From Jatrophihabitans sp. (GTDB taxonomy: Bacteria > Actinomycetota > Actinomycetes > Mycobacteriales > Jatrophihabitantaceae): a stretch of DNA of 64,000 bases. The stretch is taken from assembly GCA_036399055.1 (NCBI GenBank), contig DASWNX010000004.1:1-64000 (forward strand). The letters run 5' to 3'. The translations under genes and the position numbers were made by a program. Position 1 is the stretch's first letter; every line of letters starts with the position of its first letter. This document shows positions 51,540 through 59,230 of the stretch, one piece after another. Under the pieces are notes generated by a model. That model made no database searches. It was not told the origin of the DNA and worked only from the letters and a program-made list of their open reading frames with translations.

Positions 51540-52373
51540 TCAGCGCGCCAGGAAGTCCAGCAGCGCGGTGTTGAACTGCTCGGCGTGAGTGACGTTGATG
51601 CCGTGCGGGCCGCCCTCGATGAGCACCAGGGTGCTGTCCTTGACGGTCTCGTGGGTGCGCCGGCCGCTGACCTCGAACGGCACGATCGCGTCAGAGTCGC
51701 CGTGGATCACCAGCGTCGGCACGCTCACCTTGGCCAGGTCGTCCCGGAAGTCGGTGCGGCCCCAGGCGGTGATGCAGGCCAGGGTGCCCTTGGGCGAGGC
51801 GAACGCGGCGATGTCGCGGTTGTAGAGCCGCTGCGGCTCGCTGACCAGCAGGTGGTCCCCGGCGCTGAAGAAGGTGGTGGTGAAGGTGTCCAGGAACGCG
51901 ATCCGGTCCGAGATCACCCCGCCCTCGAACTGCGCGATGGTGGCGTCGTCCAGGCCGCCCTCGGGGTTGTCCTCGCTCTTGTAGAGGTAGGGCGGCACCG
52001 CGGAGGCGAACACCGCGCCGGCGATCCGGTCCGTTCCGTAGGTGGCGATGTAGCGGGCGACCTCGCCGCCGCCCATCGAGAAGCCGACCAGGGTGACCTC
52101 GCGCAGGTCGAGGTGGCGCAGCAGCGCGTCAAGATCGGCCGCGAACGTGTCGTAGTCGTAACCGGTCCACGGCTGGGACGAGGCGCCGAACCCGCGCCGG
52201 TCATAGGTGATGACCCGGTGCCCGCCCGCCACCAGCGGAAAGACCTGGTTCTCCCAGGAACGCCCTGACAGCGGCCAGCCGTGGATCAACACCACTGGCT
52301 TGCCGCTGCCGAAGTCCTCGTAGTGCAGCTTCACCGACACGCTGTTCTCGGTGGCTACCTCGACTGTTGCCAT
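51540..52373 (-). CDS. Alpha/beta hydrolase, non-haem chloroperoxidase-like
   Basis: A 277-residue hydrolase with VVLIHGWPLSGRSWENQ, nucleophile elbow GFSMGGGEVARY, acid in LVIHGDSDAIVPFE and catalytic His in GGPHGINVTH. This is the cofactor-free haloperoxidase/perhydrolase branch. ATG 52373 has GGGGAGGAAG upstream; the longer start at 52412 is not needed. Substrate unknown. Confidence 0.88.
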   Translation of the reverse strand: MATVEVATENSVSVKLHYEDFGSGKPVVLIHGWPLSGRSWENQVFPLVAGGHRVITYDRRGFGASSQPWTGYDYDTFAADLDALLRHLDLREVTLVGFSMGGGEVARYIATYGTDRIAGAVFASAVPPYLYKSEDNPEGGLDDATIAQFEGGVISDRIAFLDTFTTTFFSAGDHLLVSEPQRLYNRDIAAFASPKGTLACITAWGRTDFRDDLAKVSVPTLVIHGDSDAIVPFEVSGRRTHETVKDSTLVLIEGGPHGINVTHAEQFNTALLDFLAR

Positions 52374-52509
52374 CTGACTTCCTCCCCCGAAGAGTCCATG
52401 TGACCTGCTCATTCAGTTGTACTCGACGCGCGGGTGGGGAAACCAGGTCATCGTCGCCGGGGTTGGTCAGACTGGGAGCATGGTTGACGACGGAGACGAG
52501 GACGCTGTG

Positions 52510-53055
52510 ATGACGAGCTATGTGGCGCTGCTGGCCGGCGTCAACCTCGGCGCGAGCACGACCCTTCCGATGGCCGAGCTGCGCCAGGTCTTCACCGGCC
52601 TCGGGTTCGCCCAGGTGCGGACCTACATACAGAGCGGCAATGTGATCTTCGGAGCGCCGGCCCAGGACGAGCGGCGGCTGATCAGCGATCTCCAGGCCGC
52701 GATCGAGCGGGACCTGGGCAAGCAGGTGACCGTCCTGCTGCGCACCGGTCCGGAGCTGGCCGCCGTGCTGTCGGCCAATCCCTTCACAGACCGCCAGGAC
52801 GACCCGACCAAGCTGCTGGTCACCTTTCTGGCCGAGAAGCCGCCCGCGGACCGGGTCGCCAAGCTCGTCCCGCCGCCAGGTGAGACCGGTGAGCTGGCGC
52901 TGGTGGGCCGCGAGGTCTTCGTGAACGTGCCAGACGGCTATGGGCGCAGCAAGCTGAGCAATGCCTTCGTGGCCAAGGCGCTCGGCGTCCCGGCCACCAC
53001 CCGCAACTGGAGGTCGGTGGCCAAGCTGTGCGAGCTGGCAGCCGCTGCCGGCTGA
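52510..53055 (+). CDS. DUF1697 protein
   Basis: A 181-residue member of DUF1697 with the defining N-terminal pattern YVALLAGVNLGASTTLPMAELRQVF, RTYIQSGNVIF, and C-terminal NVPDGYGRSKLSNAF and TTRNWRSVAKL. Cytoplasmic; function unknown, with a ferredoxin-like fold. ATG 52510 gives the usual family start. Its TGA (53053-53055) is the first base triplet of a 29-nt tandem repeat. Confidence 0.88.
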   Translation: MTSYVALLAGVNLGASTTLPMAELRQVFTGLGFAQVRTYIQSGNVIFGAPAQDERRLISDLQAAIERDLGKQVTVLLRTGPELAAVLSANPFTDRQDDPTKLLVTFLAEKPPADRVAKLVPPPGETGELALVGREVFVNVPDGYGRSKLSNAFVAKALGVPATTRNWRSVAKLCELAAAAG

Positions 53056-53190
53056 GCCTCGACCCGTCTCACCATTCGGGTTGAGGCCGGACGCGTCTCA
53101 CCAGTCGGGGCTGAGGCTCGACCCATCTCACCAGTCGGGCTGAGGCCGGACGCGCCTCACCAGTCGCGCTGAGGCTCGACGCGTCACCAG
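53053..53190. repeat. 29-30-nt tandem repeat filling the gap between convergent genes
   Basis: Units begin at 53053, 53082, 53112, 53141 and 53170 (partial). Each begins TGAGSC and ends in a CTCACCAGTCGGGC-like stretch, and units alternate between a CTCGACCC and a CCGGACGC form. The first TGA is the DUF1697 stop, and the TCA inside the last unit (53184-53186) is the stop of the convergent SDR gene. Confidence 0.8.
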
Positions 53191-54665
53191 GCGGCGGGGG
53201 CGTAGTCCTTGAGGAAGACGCCGCAGATGTCCTCGCCCAGCTCGCCCCGCACGATCGGGTCATAGACCCGGGCGGCGCCGTCGACGAGGTCCAGCGGCGC
53301 GTGGAAGCCCTCGTCGGCCAGCCGCATCTTGGTCGGATGCGGCCGCTCGTCGGTGATCCAGCCGGTGTCGACGCTGGTCATCAGGATGCCGTCGCTGAGC
53401 ATCTCCTTGGCCGACGTCCGGGTCAGCATGTTCAACGCGGCCTTGGCCATGTTGGTGTGCGGGTGGCCCGGGCCCTTGTAGCCACGGGCGAACTGGCCCT
53501 CCATGGCCGAGACGTTGACGACGTACTTGCGCCGGGCGGGCGCCGCCGCCATCGCCGGGCGCAGCCTGCTGACCAGCAGGAACGGCGCGGTCATGTTGCA
53601 CAGCTGCACCTCGAGCATCTCCAGCGGGTCGACCTCGTGCACCCGCTGGGTCCAGCTGTTCACCGAGTGCAGATCGGGCACCAGGCCGCCGGCGTCGATG
53701 GCGGTGCGGGAGGCGATCCGGTCGGCAGAGGCCGAACCCGCGGTCAGCGCCAGCGACGTCAACTCGGCCCCGATCAGATGCGCCACCGGGTGCTGGGCCA
53801 GCGATCCGGCCAGCGCGGCCGGATGGGCGTCGCTGGTGTGGTCGAAGCTCACCAGCTCCGGCAGCGGACCGTCGGGCAGCGGCGCTGACTCGGCGTCAGC
53901 CAGCGGGGCGTACGAGCCGGGGGAGCGCCGGACGGTCTGGGCGGCGTTGTTGATCAGGATGTCCAGCGGGCCCTGCTCGATCACCGAGTCGGCCAGCGCG
54001 ATCACCTGGGCCGGGTCGCGCAGGTCGATGCCGACGATGCGCAGCCGGTGCAGCCAGTCGGCGCTGTCGTCCATCGCGGTGAACCGGCGCACCGCGTCGT
54101 TGGGGAACCTGGTGGTGATGGTGGTGTGCGCGCCGTCGCGCAGCAGCCGCAGCGCGATGTACATGCCGATCTTGGCGCGGCCGCCGGTGAGCAGCGCCCG
54201 CCGGCCGGACAGGTCGGTCCGGGCCTCGCGCCGCGCCCGGTTCAAGGCGGCGCAGGACGGGCACAGCTGGTGGTAGAAGGCGTCGACCTGCTGGTACTTG
54301 GTCTTGCAGATGTAACAGGCCCGCGGCGTGATCAGGGTGCCGGCCGAGGCGCCTGCCACGGCCGACACCAGCGCGATGCCCTGGGTCTCGTCGTCGATCC
54401 GGTTCGGCGAGCCAGTGGCCGTGGCGCCGATCACCGCCCGGTCGGCGGTGGCGATGGCGTCGCGCTTCTCGGCTCGGCGGTGCTTCTTGACCGACTTGAA
54501 CATCTGCGCGGTCGCCCGCCGGACGGCGACGTGGTCGGGGTGATCCTGCGGCACCTGGTGCAACTCCTCGAGCACAGCCAGGCAGACCGCCAGCCGGTCC
54601 GGGTCGATTCCCGTGCGCTGACCCGGCGCGGTCCCGCCGCGCTGCGGGTGCTCGATGGCCGTCAT
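53184..54665 (-). CDS. SDR-family oxidoreductase with N-terminal helical and zinc-ribbon region
   Basis: A 493-residue protein. Residues 1-110 are helical and unrecognised. A zinc ribbon follows (C117, C120, C135, C138; CYICKTKY and CPSC). The SDR Rossmann domain starts at about 150 with RALLTGGRAKIGMYIALRLL, NNAAQ and the catalytic-region ser/tyr segment VNVSAMEGQFARGYKGPGHPHTNMAKAAL (YxxxxxxHxxxxK arrangement rather than YxxxK). A large insert separates the NNAA and catalytic parts. The substrate is unknown. Confidence 0.83.
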   Translation of the reverse strand: MTAIEHPQRGGTAPGQRTGIDPDRLAVCLAVLEELHQVPQDHPDHVAVRRATAQMFKSVKKHRRAEKRDAIATADRAVIGATATGSPNRIDDETQGIALVSAVAGASAGTLITPRACYICKTKYQQVDAFYHQLCPSCAALNRARREARTDLSGRRALLTGGRAKIGMYIALRLLRDGAHTTITTRFPNDAVRRFTAMDDSADWLHRLRIVGIDLRDPAQVIALADSVIEQGPLDILINNAAQTVRRSPGSYAPLADAESAPLPDGPLPELVSFDHTSDAHPAALAGSLAQHPVAHLIGAELTSLALTAGSASADRIASRTAIDAGGLVPDLHSVNSWTQRVHEVDPLEMLEVQLCNMTAPFLLVSRLRPAMAAAPARRKYVVNVSAMEGQFARGYKGPGHPHTNMAKAALNMLTRTSAKEMLSDGILMTSVDTGWITDERPHPTKMRLADEGFHAPLDLVDGAARVYDPIVRGELGEDICGVFLKDYAPAAW

Positions 54666-54788
54666 TCGGGTGCCGCTCCGCCTCTGTTTGGCTCCGGGGG
54701 CCGAACCGGCCCGGGCTAGTTTACGGCCAGCCTCGCGGCTGACGCCCCGTGGCGGTGTGGCAAGAGATCGGCCCGTCCCACGCGGTGG

Positions 54789-54821
54789 GTGGGCAGCGGG
54801 TGGGCAGCGGGTGGGCAGCGG
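54789..54821. repeat. 11-nt tandem repeat upstream of moaC
   Basis: GTGGGCAGCGG occurs three times exactly, between the SDR promoter region and moaC. The 215 bp between 54666 and 54880 otherwise show nothing I can assign. Confidence 0.8.
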
Positions 54822-54880
54822 ATGGCTCCTGGCGTCGGCTTGGGCGCGGTCGGTCGCTGGCGACGCAGGCGCCGGCGCGC

Positions 54881-55372
54881 ATGGCTAGGCTGGCGGTCGT
54901 GGAATTGACCCATGTGGATGCCAGCGGCGCCGCCCGGATGGTGGACGTCTCGGCCAAGCAGGTCAGCGTGCGAGAGGCGAGCGCCTCCGGTGTCTTCAGG
55001 ACGACGGCCGAGGTGATCGGTCTGCTCCGCGCCGACGGCCTGCCCAAGGGCGACGCGTTGGCGGTCGCCCGGATCGCCGGGATCGCCGCGGCCAAGCGCA
55101 CGCCGGACCTGATCCCGCTGTGTCATCCGGTGGCCATTCACGGCGTGACGGTGGACCTCGAACTCGGCGTCGACTGCGTTCAGATCACCGCCACGGTGCG
55201 CACAGCTGACCGGACCGGTGTGGAGATGGAGGCGCTGACCTCGGTGGTCACGGCTGGTTTGGCCTTGTACGACATGGTCAAAGCCGTCGACCGGGCGGCG
55301 GTGCTGACCGACGTCAGGCTGGAGCGCAAGGCCGGCGGCCGGCGCGGCGACTGGGACCGGGACTCGCGATGA
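54881..55372 (+). CDS. moaC: Cyclic pyranopterin monophosphate synthase
   Basis: A 163-residue enzyme of molybdenum cofactor step 1, converting the MoaA product to cyclic pyranopterin monophosphate. Signatures: LTHVDASGAARMVDVS, KRTPDLIPLCHPV, and the catalytic GVEMEALTSVVTAGLALYDMVKAV. ATG 54881 is used; GTG 54899 (VELTHVD) is equally plausible and gives 157 residues. The stop overlaps mog by 4 nt. No moaA is in the window. Confidence 0.95.
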   Translation: MARLAVVELTHVDASGAARMVDVSAKQVSVREASASGVFRTTAEVIGLLRADGLPKGDALAVARIAGIAAAKRTPDLIPLCHPVAIHGVTVDLELGVDCVQITATVRTADRTGVEMEALTSVVTAGLALYDMVKAVDRAAVLTDVRLERKAGGRRGDWDRDSR

Positions 55373-55869
55373 CCGCCTCGATCGGCGCCGCGGTGATCAC
55401 CTGCTCGAACCGGTCGGCCGCGGGCGAGCGCCCGGACGACTCGGGCCGGCTGCTGGCCGAGACGCTGCGGGAGTGGGGCTATGACGTGCTGGCCAAACTG
55501 GTGGTGCCCGATGACATCGGGTTGATCCAGAAGGCGTTGCGGCAGGTGCTGGCCGACGGCGCCCGGCTGGTGCTGACCACCGGCGGAACCGGCCTGAGCC
55601 CGACCGATGTCACGCCGGAGGCGGTCAGCCCGATGATCGAGCGGGACATTCCGGGGATCGCCGAGCGGATCCGGTCGGCGAATGTCGACCAGGTGCCGAC
55701 CTCGGTGCTCTCACGGGGGGTGGCCGGCTTGATCGGCGACGCGTTGGTGGTGACCCTGCCGGGCTCGCCCGGCGGGGTCCGGGACGGGTTGGCGGTGCTG
55801 CGGCCGCTGGTGGGTCACCTGCTGGATCAGGTGGCCGGGGGAGATCACCGTCCAGGAGGCGGGGTATGA
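55369..55869 (+). CDS. mog: Molybdopterin adenylyltransferase (MogA/MoaB family)
   Basis: A 166-residue MogA/MoaB protein that adenylates molybdopterin before metal insertion. Motifs: VITCSNRSAAGERPDDSGRLL, LTTGGTGLSPTDVTPEA and VTLPGSPGGVRDGL. ATG 55369 overlaps moaC; its stop overlaps moaE (ATGA). The moaC-mog-moaE order is common in actinobacteria. Confidence 0.92.
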   Translation: MTASIGAAVITCSNRSAAGERPDDSGRLLAETLREWGYDVLAKLVVPDDIGLIQKALRQVLADGARLVLTTGGTGLSPTDVTPEAVSPMIERDIPGIAERIRSANVDQVPTSVLSRGVAGLIGDALVVTLPGSPGGVRDGLAVLRPLVGHLLDQVAGGDHRPGGGV

Positions 55870-56285
55870 AGGTCCGGATCGCCGAGATCACCGAGTCCCC
55901 GCTCGATGTGGCTGCCCATTCGGCCGCGACCCAGGACGCCGCCGCTGGCGCCGATGTGAGCTTCTGCGGGGTCGTTCGCGATCACGACGGCGGCCGGACG
56001 GTGCTGGAGTTGGAGTACACCTCCCATCCCAGCGCCGAGGGCGTCCTGCGCCAGGTCGCGGAAGAGATCGCCGCCGACCCGGCGGTGCTCGCGGTGGCGG
56101 TCAGCCACCGGATCGGAATCCTGAAAATCGGGGACGTGGCGCTGGCCGCGTCGGTGACCGCGGCGCACCGCGGGGAGGCCTTTGCCAGTTGCCAGCGGCT
56201 GGTGGACGAGGTGAAGGCACGGCTGCCGATCTGGAAGCGGCAGGTCTTCGCCGACGGCACCGACGAATGGGTCAACTGCCCCTGA
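55866..56285 (+). CDS. moaE: Molybdopterin synthase catalytic subunit
   Basis: A 139-residue MoaE, which with MoaD puts the dithiolene sulfurs into cyclic pyranopterin. Signatures: FCGVVRDHDGGRTVLELEYTSHP, VSHRIGILKIGDVALAASVTAAHRGEAF and the C-terminal PIWKRQVFADGTDEWVN. ATG 55866 overlaps the mog stop. The partner moaD lies 87 bp away on the opposite strand, an unusual convergent arrangement. Confidence 0.95.
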   Translation: MKVRIAEITESPLDVAAHSAATQDAAAGADVSFCGVVRDHDGGRTVLELEYTSHPSAEGVLRQVAEEIAADPAVLAVAVSHRIGILKIGDVALAASVTAAHRGEAFASCQRLVDEVKARLPIWKRQVFADGTDEWVNCP

Positions 56286-56297
56286 CTTGTGGGCCGG

Positions 56298-56390
56298 CGC
56301 TCAGCCGCCGGCGAACGGCCAGCGCTCAGCCGCCGGCGAACGGCCTGCTCAGCGCCGGGCCCGCGGCCCCGCTCAGCCGCCGGCGAACGG
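56298..56390. repeat. Three copies of a 21-nt unit derived from the moaD 3' end
   Basis: CGCTCAGCCGCCGGCGAACGG is present exactly at 56298-56318, 56323-56343 and 56370-56390. The last copy is the real end of moaD (PFAGG plus TGA on the minus strand). The other two are downstream echoes in the gap between moaE and moaD. Confidence 0.85.
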
Positions 56391-56615
56391 CGGGAGGATG
56401 TCCACCACCGTCCCGGCGACCAGCGGCACATCGTCGCGGCTGGGCCGGACCTCGTCGACCAACACCGAACTCGCCGCGATGACCTGAGCCAGCCCGGGAC
56501 GAGCCTCCAACTGGGCCAGCAGCTCGGCGAGGGTGCCGGCGGACAGCACTTCTGAGGCCAGGCCGGCCGCCCGGCGGGCGCCTGCCCAATACCGGACGGT
56601 GACCTGGGACTGCAT
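56373..56615 (-). CDS. moaD: Molybdopterin synthase sulfur-carrier subunit (MoaD/ThiS)
   Basis: An 80-residue ubiquitin-like sulfur carrier. It starts MQSQVTVRYWAGARRAAG and ends with the essential double glycine PPFAGG, which is thiocarboxylated. It matches the full length of the family. Its ATG overlaps the stop of the MT0933-like gene by one nt, so it is translated from that transcript and not with moaE. Confidence 0.92.
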   Translation of the reverse strand: MQSQVTVRYWAGARRAAGLASEVLSAGTLAELLAQLEARPGLAQVIAASSVLVDEVRPSRDDVPLVAGTVVDILPPFAGG

Positions 56616-57127
56616 CAGATCTTCGGCTTGTCCTCGGGTGTCTCATCGATGCGCGGCGACGTGCCCAGGACCGGGTCGGGATCGGAGATCGAGCCCGCCG
56701 GCGGCGTCGGCGAGATCACCGGCTCGGTGGGGAGCACGACCGGTGAGACCGGCTCGCTGAGCACCGTGTCAGGCCCGGTGACCACCGTCGGGCTGGTCGG
56801 GGCGCCGGCCGTGCCGGTTGCGGAGGACTTGTCCCCGACCTTCTGCGCGGTCTGGTGCACAACGCCCTGCACCTTGTCGATGTGCCCGGTGTAACGGCCC
56901 TTGGTGGCCTTGTCGAGGCTGCCGGCCGCCTTGTCGAGCTTCTGAGACACGGCGGGGGCGGCCTTGCTCGCCAGCTCGGTGGCCTTCTCCTTGGCCTGTC
57001 CAGCCATGGGGGCGGCCTTCTCCTTGGCCTGCTGAGCCATGGGACCGGCCTTCTCCTTGGCCTGCTGAGCCATCGGCCCGGCCTTCTCCTTCGCCTGGTC
57101 CGCGATCTTCTTCAACTTGTCCAACAT
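56615..57127 (-). CDS. MT0933-type antitoxin-like protein with 11-residue repeats
   Basis: A 170-residue Lys/Ala/Glu-rich protein. N-terminal LDKLKKIADQ is followed by three and a half copies of AKEKAGPMAQQ (residues about 13-50; 33-nt repeats in DNA near 57000-57095). The segment LDKATKGRYTGHIDKVQGVVHQTAQKV at about 68-95 is the MT0933 (Rv0909-type) antitoxin motif. A Pro/Ser/Thr-rich tail follows. ATG 57127 has GGAGG upstream. No toxin gene is beside it, so an antitoxin role is doubtful; it looks more like an LEA-type stress protein. Confidence 0.7.
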   Translation of the reverse strand: MLDKLKKIADQAKEKAGPMAQQAKEKAGPMAQQAKEKAAPMAGQAKEKATELASKAAPAVSQKLDKAAGSLDKATKGRYTGHIDKVQGVVHQTAQKVGDKSSATGTAGAPTSPTVVTGPDTVLSEPVSPVVLPTEPVISPTPPAGSISDPDPVLGTSPRIDETPEDKPKI

Positions 57128-57176
57128 TGGATTGGCCTCCTCGTGATGTTCAGAACAGAACGGGCACACTGATGGG

Positions 57177-57392
57177 GTGGCCGAGTCGAAGCACAGTCAG
57201 CAACCCCCCGAGCCCTCTGACAGCGAAACACTTCACGCTCCATCATTGCCTTCGGCAGGCCCTGCCCGCCAGCCGGGGGAGGATCTGACGCCCCAGCGCT
57301 CCACCGATGAGCATGATCTCGGCTGGGGCGACGGCCCGGCTGAGTACGGCGACGACTGGTACCTGGCCGAGCGCCCGCCCCACCACGGCTGA
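57177..57392 (+). CDS. Small acidic hypothetical protein
   Basis: A 71-residue protein, disordered at first and ending in the conserved-looking STDEHDLGWGDGPAEYGDDWYLAERPPHHG. I recognise this ending from short actinobacterial hypotheticals, which supports the frame. GTG 57177 is the only sensible start. It is divergent from the antitoxin-like gene. Function unknown. Confidence 0.6.
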   Translation: MAESKHSQQPPEPSDSETLHAPSLPSAGPARQPGEDLTPQRSTDEHDLGWGDGPAEYGDDWYLAERPPHHG

Positions 57393-57413
57393 ACCGCCGC
57401 TGAGCTGCAGGCC

Positions 57414-57854
57414 TCAGAGGTGAGGACGCTGCGGCGTCGGCCCCGCGGTGCCCTCCGGCGGCCTGGCGCCGAGCGCGTCCCGGATCTCGCGAAGCAGCAA
57501 GGTGGCCTCGGGCACCGCCTCGGGCTCGGGGGTCAGCCCGCTGGCCCGAAGCTGCTGGACCCTGGTCATCGGCACCACGAATATCAGGTACACCACGGCC
57601 GCGGTCATCAGGAACACGATGATCGAGCTGATGATCGCCGAGAAGTCGATGGTGGTCTTGGGCGCCAGCGCCCCGCCTCGGATAGCGAAACTGAGCCCGT
57701 TCACCGACAGGCCCGGCAACGCGTTGAGCACCGGTGTGATGATCGAGGAGACCAAGGAGTCGACGACCTTGGCGAAAGCGGAGCCGATCACCACTGCGAT
57801 CGCCAGCTCGACGATATTGCCCCGCATCACGAAATCGCGGAAACCCTTGAGCAT
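57414..57854 (-). CDS. mscL: Large-conductance mechanosensitive channel
   Basis: A 146-residue MscL. TM1 is in FRDFVMRGNIVELAIAVVIGSAFAKVVDSLV, with the pore-lining GNIVELAIAVVIG pattern, then the periplasmic loop and TM2 (IISSIIVFLMTAAVVYLIFV) and a cytoplasmic helix. It releases solutes at hypo-osmotic shock. ATG 57854 has GAGAGGGG upstream. Confidence 0.95.
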   Translation of the reverse strand: MLKGFRDFVMRGNIVELAIAVVIGSAFAKVVDSLVSSIITPVLNALPGLSVNGLSFAIRGGALAPKTTIDFSAIISSIIVFLMTAAVVYLIFVVPMTRVQQLRASGLTPEPEAVPEATLLLREIRDALGARPPEGTAGPTPQRPHL

Positions 57855-57911
57855 GCCCACCCCTCTCAGGAGAGGCCCCGAACGCACCGGTGTCCCACGC
57901 GTCGCACGGCC

Positions 57912-58586
57912 TCATGACGGAGGCACCAGGCTAGCGAGGAACTGCCCCGCCGGACGGTCTGCCAACCGGGCCGCGGTGGCACGGTCGGCGGCGATCACCA
58001 GGCTGGCGCCTCCGCTGTCACCGGCCCGCTCAGGCGAGGGCGGCAGGACGGCAAGCACCCGCAGACCCGTGCCCAACCGGCGCCCGCCGCCCGACGGCGA
58101 CGGGCTGCCCCCGATGAGCGCTGTGTCTGCGTCGGCGGCGTACAGGTCGATCAGGGCGCCGGCGTGCAGGATGGCTGCCTGGTCGCCGCCGGCCAGGCCG
58201 ATGGTCAGGGCGACCTGGCCCGGCGCCAGGGCGGCTGAGATGCCGGTGTCGAGCAATCGGGCGGCGGTGAGTGGCTCGCCGCGGCTCATGGCCGCGCCCA
58301 CGGTGTGGCCGAGCGCGTCGGAGAGCCGGCGCACCGCGGCGGCCGGCACGGCCTCTTCCGGCCAGAGCGCTGTCGCCAGGTCTGCCGCCGTCAGCACCGT
58401 GCCCGGTGGCAACGGCTTGGACGTGACCAGCACCGGAGAACGGTGCTCGTGGCTAGGCGCGGCAGGCGAGGCCAGCGCTGACAGCGCGGCCACTGCGAGG
58501 CAGAGCAATGCCGCGACTCGGCGGGGCCAGCCCGCCAGAGCTGAGAGGAGGCCGGCTGACCGGAGCCGGGACGCGGCGATGACCAT
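57912..58586 (-). CDS. SAF-domain membrane-anchored protein (CpaB/RcpC-like)
   Basis: A 224-residue protein with an N-terminal membrane anchor (VAALLCLAVAALSALASPAA) and a SAF domain (about 50-105: PVLVTSKPLPPGTVLTAADLA, MSRGEPLTAARLL). The rest is RcpC-like beta structure (GALIDLYAADAD). CpaB helps assemble Flp pili, but no pilus genes are nearby; the conserved position beside mscL and fmdB is known in actinobacteria, with unknown function. Confidence 0.8.
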   Translation of the reverse strand: MVIAASRLRSAGLLSALAGWPRRVAALLCLAVAALSALASPAAPSHEHRSPVLVTSKPLPPGTVLTAADLATALWPEEAVPAAAVRRLSDALGHTVGAAMSRGEPLTAARLLDTGISAALAPGQVALTIGLAGGDQAAILHAGALIDLYAADADTALIGGSPSPSGGGRRLGTGLRVLAVLPPSPERAGDSGGASLVIAADRATAARLADRPAGQFLASLVPPS

Positions 58587-58690
58587 GACCTGAGCGTGGT
58601 CCGCCGCGCCTCTCCAGGACAGCCACCTGGGTCAATCTGTGGACAACTCCCCGCCGTCCACAGCCGGTGACGGCTGAGGCGAGAGCGTGC

Positions 58691-59107
58691 TCAGCTGGCG
58701 ACGGACGCGGCCGGTTTGGCGGACTCGGTCTTGCCCTTGGAAGACGACTCTGCTGAACCCTTGCCCGAGCCCGAGGACCCCGAGCCCGAGGACTCAGCAG
58801 ACTTGGCCGAGCCCGAGCCGGACTCGCTCTTGGCCGCATCGGCCTTGCCGGTGTCCTTGCCGCCGTTGCCGTTCTTCGCCGCGCCGTCGGAGTCGGACTT
58901 GGCGCTGGCCCCGGTCTTGGCGGCCTCACGACTGTCGTTGCGGTAGAAGCCGGACCCCTTGAACACCACGCCCACCGAGCTGTACACCTTGCGGACCCGC
59001 TCGCTGCAGTCCGGGCACTCGCTGACAGCGGGGTCGGTGAAGGCCTGAACCCGCTCGAAGCGCAGGCCGCACTGGTCGCTGGTACAGGCGTATTGGTACG
59101 TCGGCAT
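58691..59107 (-). CDS. FmdB-family zinc-ribbon protein, Ruc (Rv0991c)-like
   Basis: A 138-residue protein. The N-terminal zinc ribbon has MPTYQYACTSDQCGLRF and SECPDCSER, with an extra two residues in the first Cys pair, then SVGVVFKGSGFYRNDSRE. The rest is a disordered Ser/Gly/Lys/Ala tail. M. tuberculosis Rv0991c (Ruc), a redox-activated chaperone, has the same layout and the same neighbours (cyclo-ligase, galU, moeA, rimJ). A CIRCE element lies 43 nt upstream. ATG 59107 matches the family start. Confidence 0.87.
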   Translation of the reverse strand: MPTYQYACTSDQCGLRFERVQAFTDPAVSECPDCSERVRKVYSSVGVVFKGSGFYRNDSREAAKTGASAKSDSDGAAKNGNGGKDTGKADAAKSESGSGSAKSAESSGSGSSGSGKGSAESSSKGKTESAKPAASVAS

Positions 59108-59150
59108 GGGTGTCAGGACTCCTTTTCGCATCGTGCGGTGTTCGACGGAC

Positions 59151-59177
59151 TTAGCACTCTCGTCCGGTGACTGCTAA
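59151..59177 (-). promoter_or_regulatory. CIRCE operator (HrcA-binding site)
   Basis: TTAGCACTC (59151-59159), nine nt, GACTGCTAA (59169-59177). Against the CIRCE consensus TTAGCACTC-N9-GAGTGCTAA there is one mismatch. It lies upstream of the FmdB/Ruc-like gene, pointing to HrcA control and heat induction. Confidence 0.85.
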
Positions 59178-59230
59178 CAATGGTGCGGCATGGACCGCTC
59201 TGCCGTCCACTCGGCCCCCGCGTGCGCTGC

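Noticed and set aside
53053..53190. CRISPR array
   Set aside because: Repeat units are directly joined, without unique spacers, and no cas genes are present.
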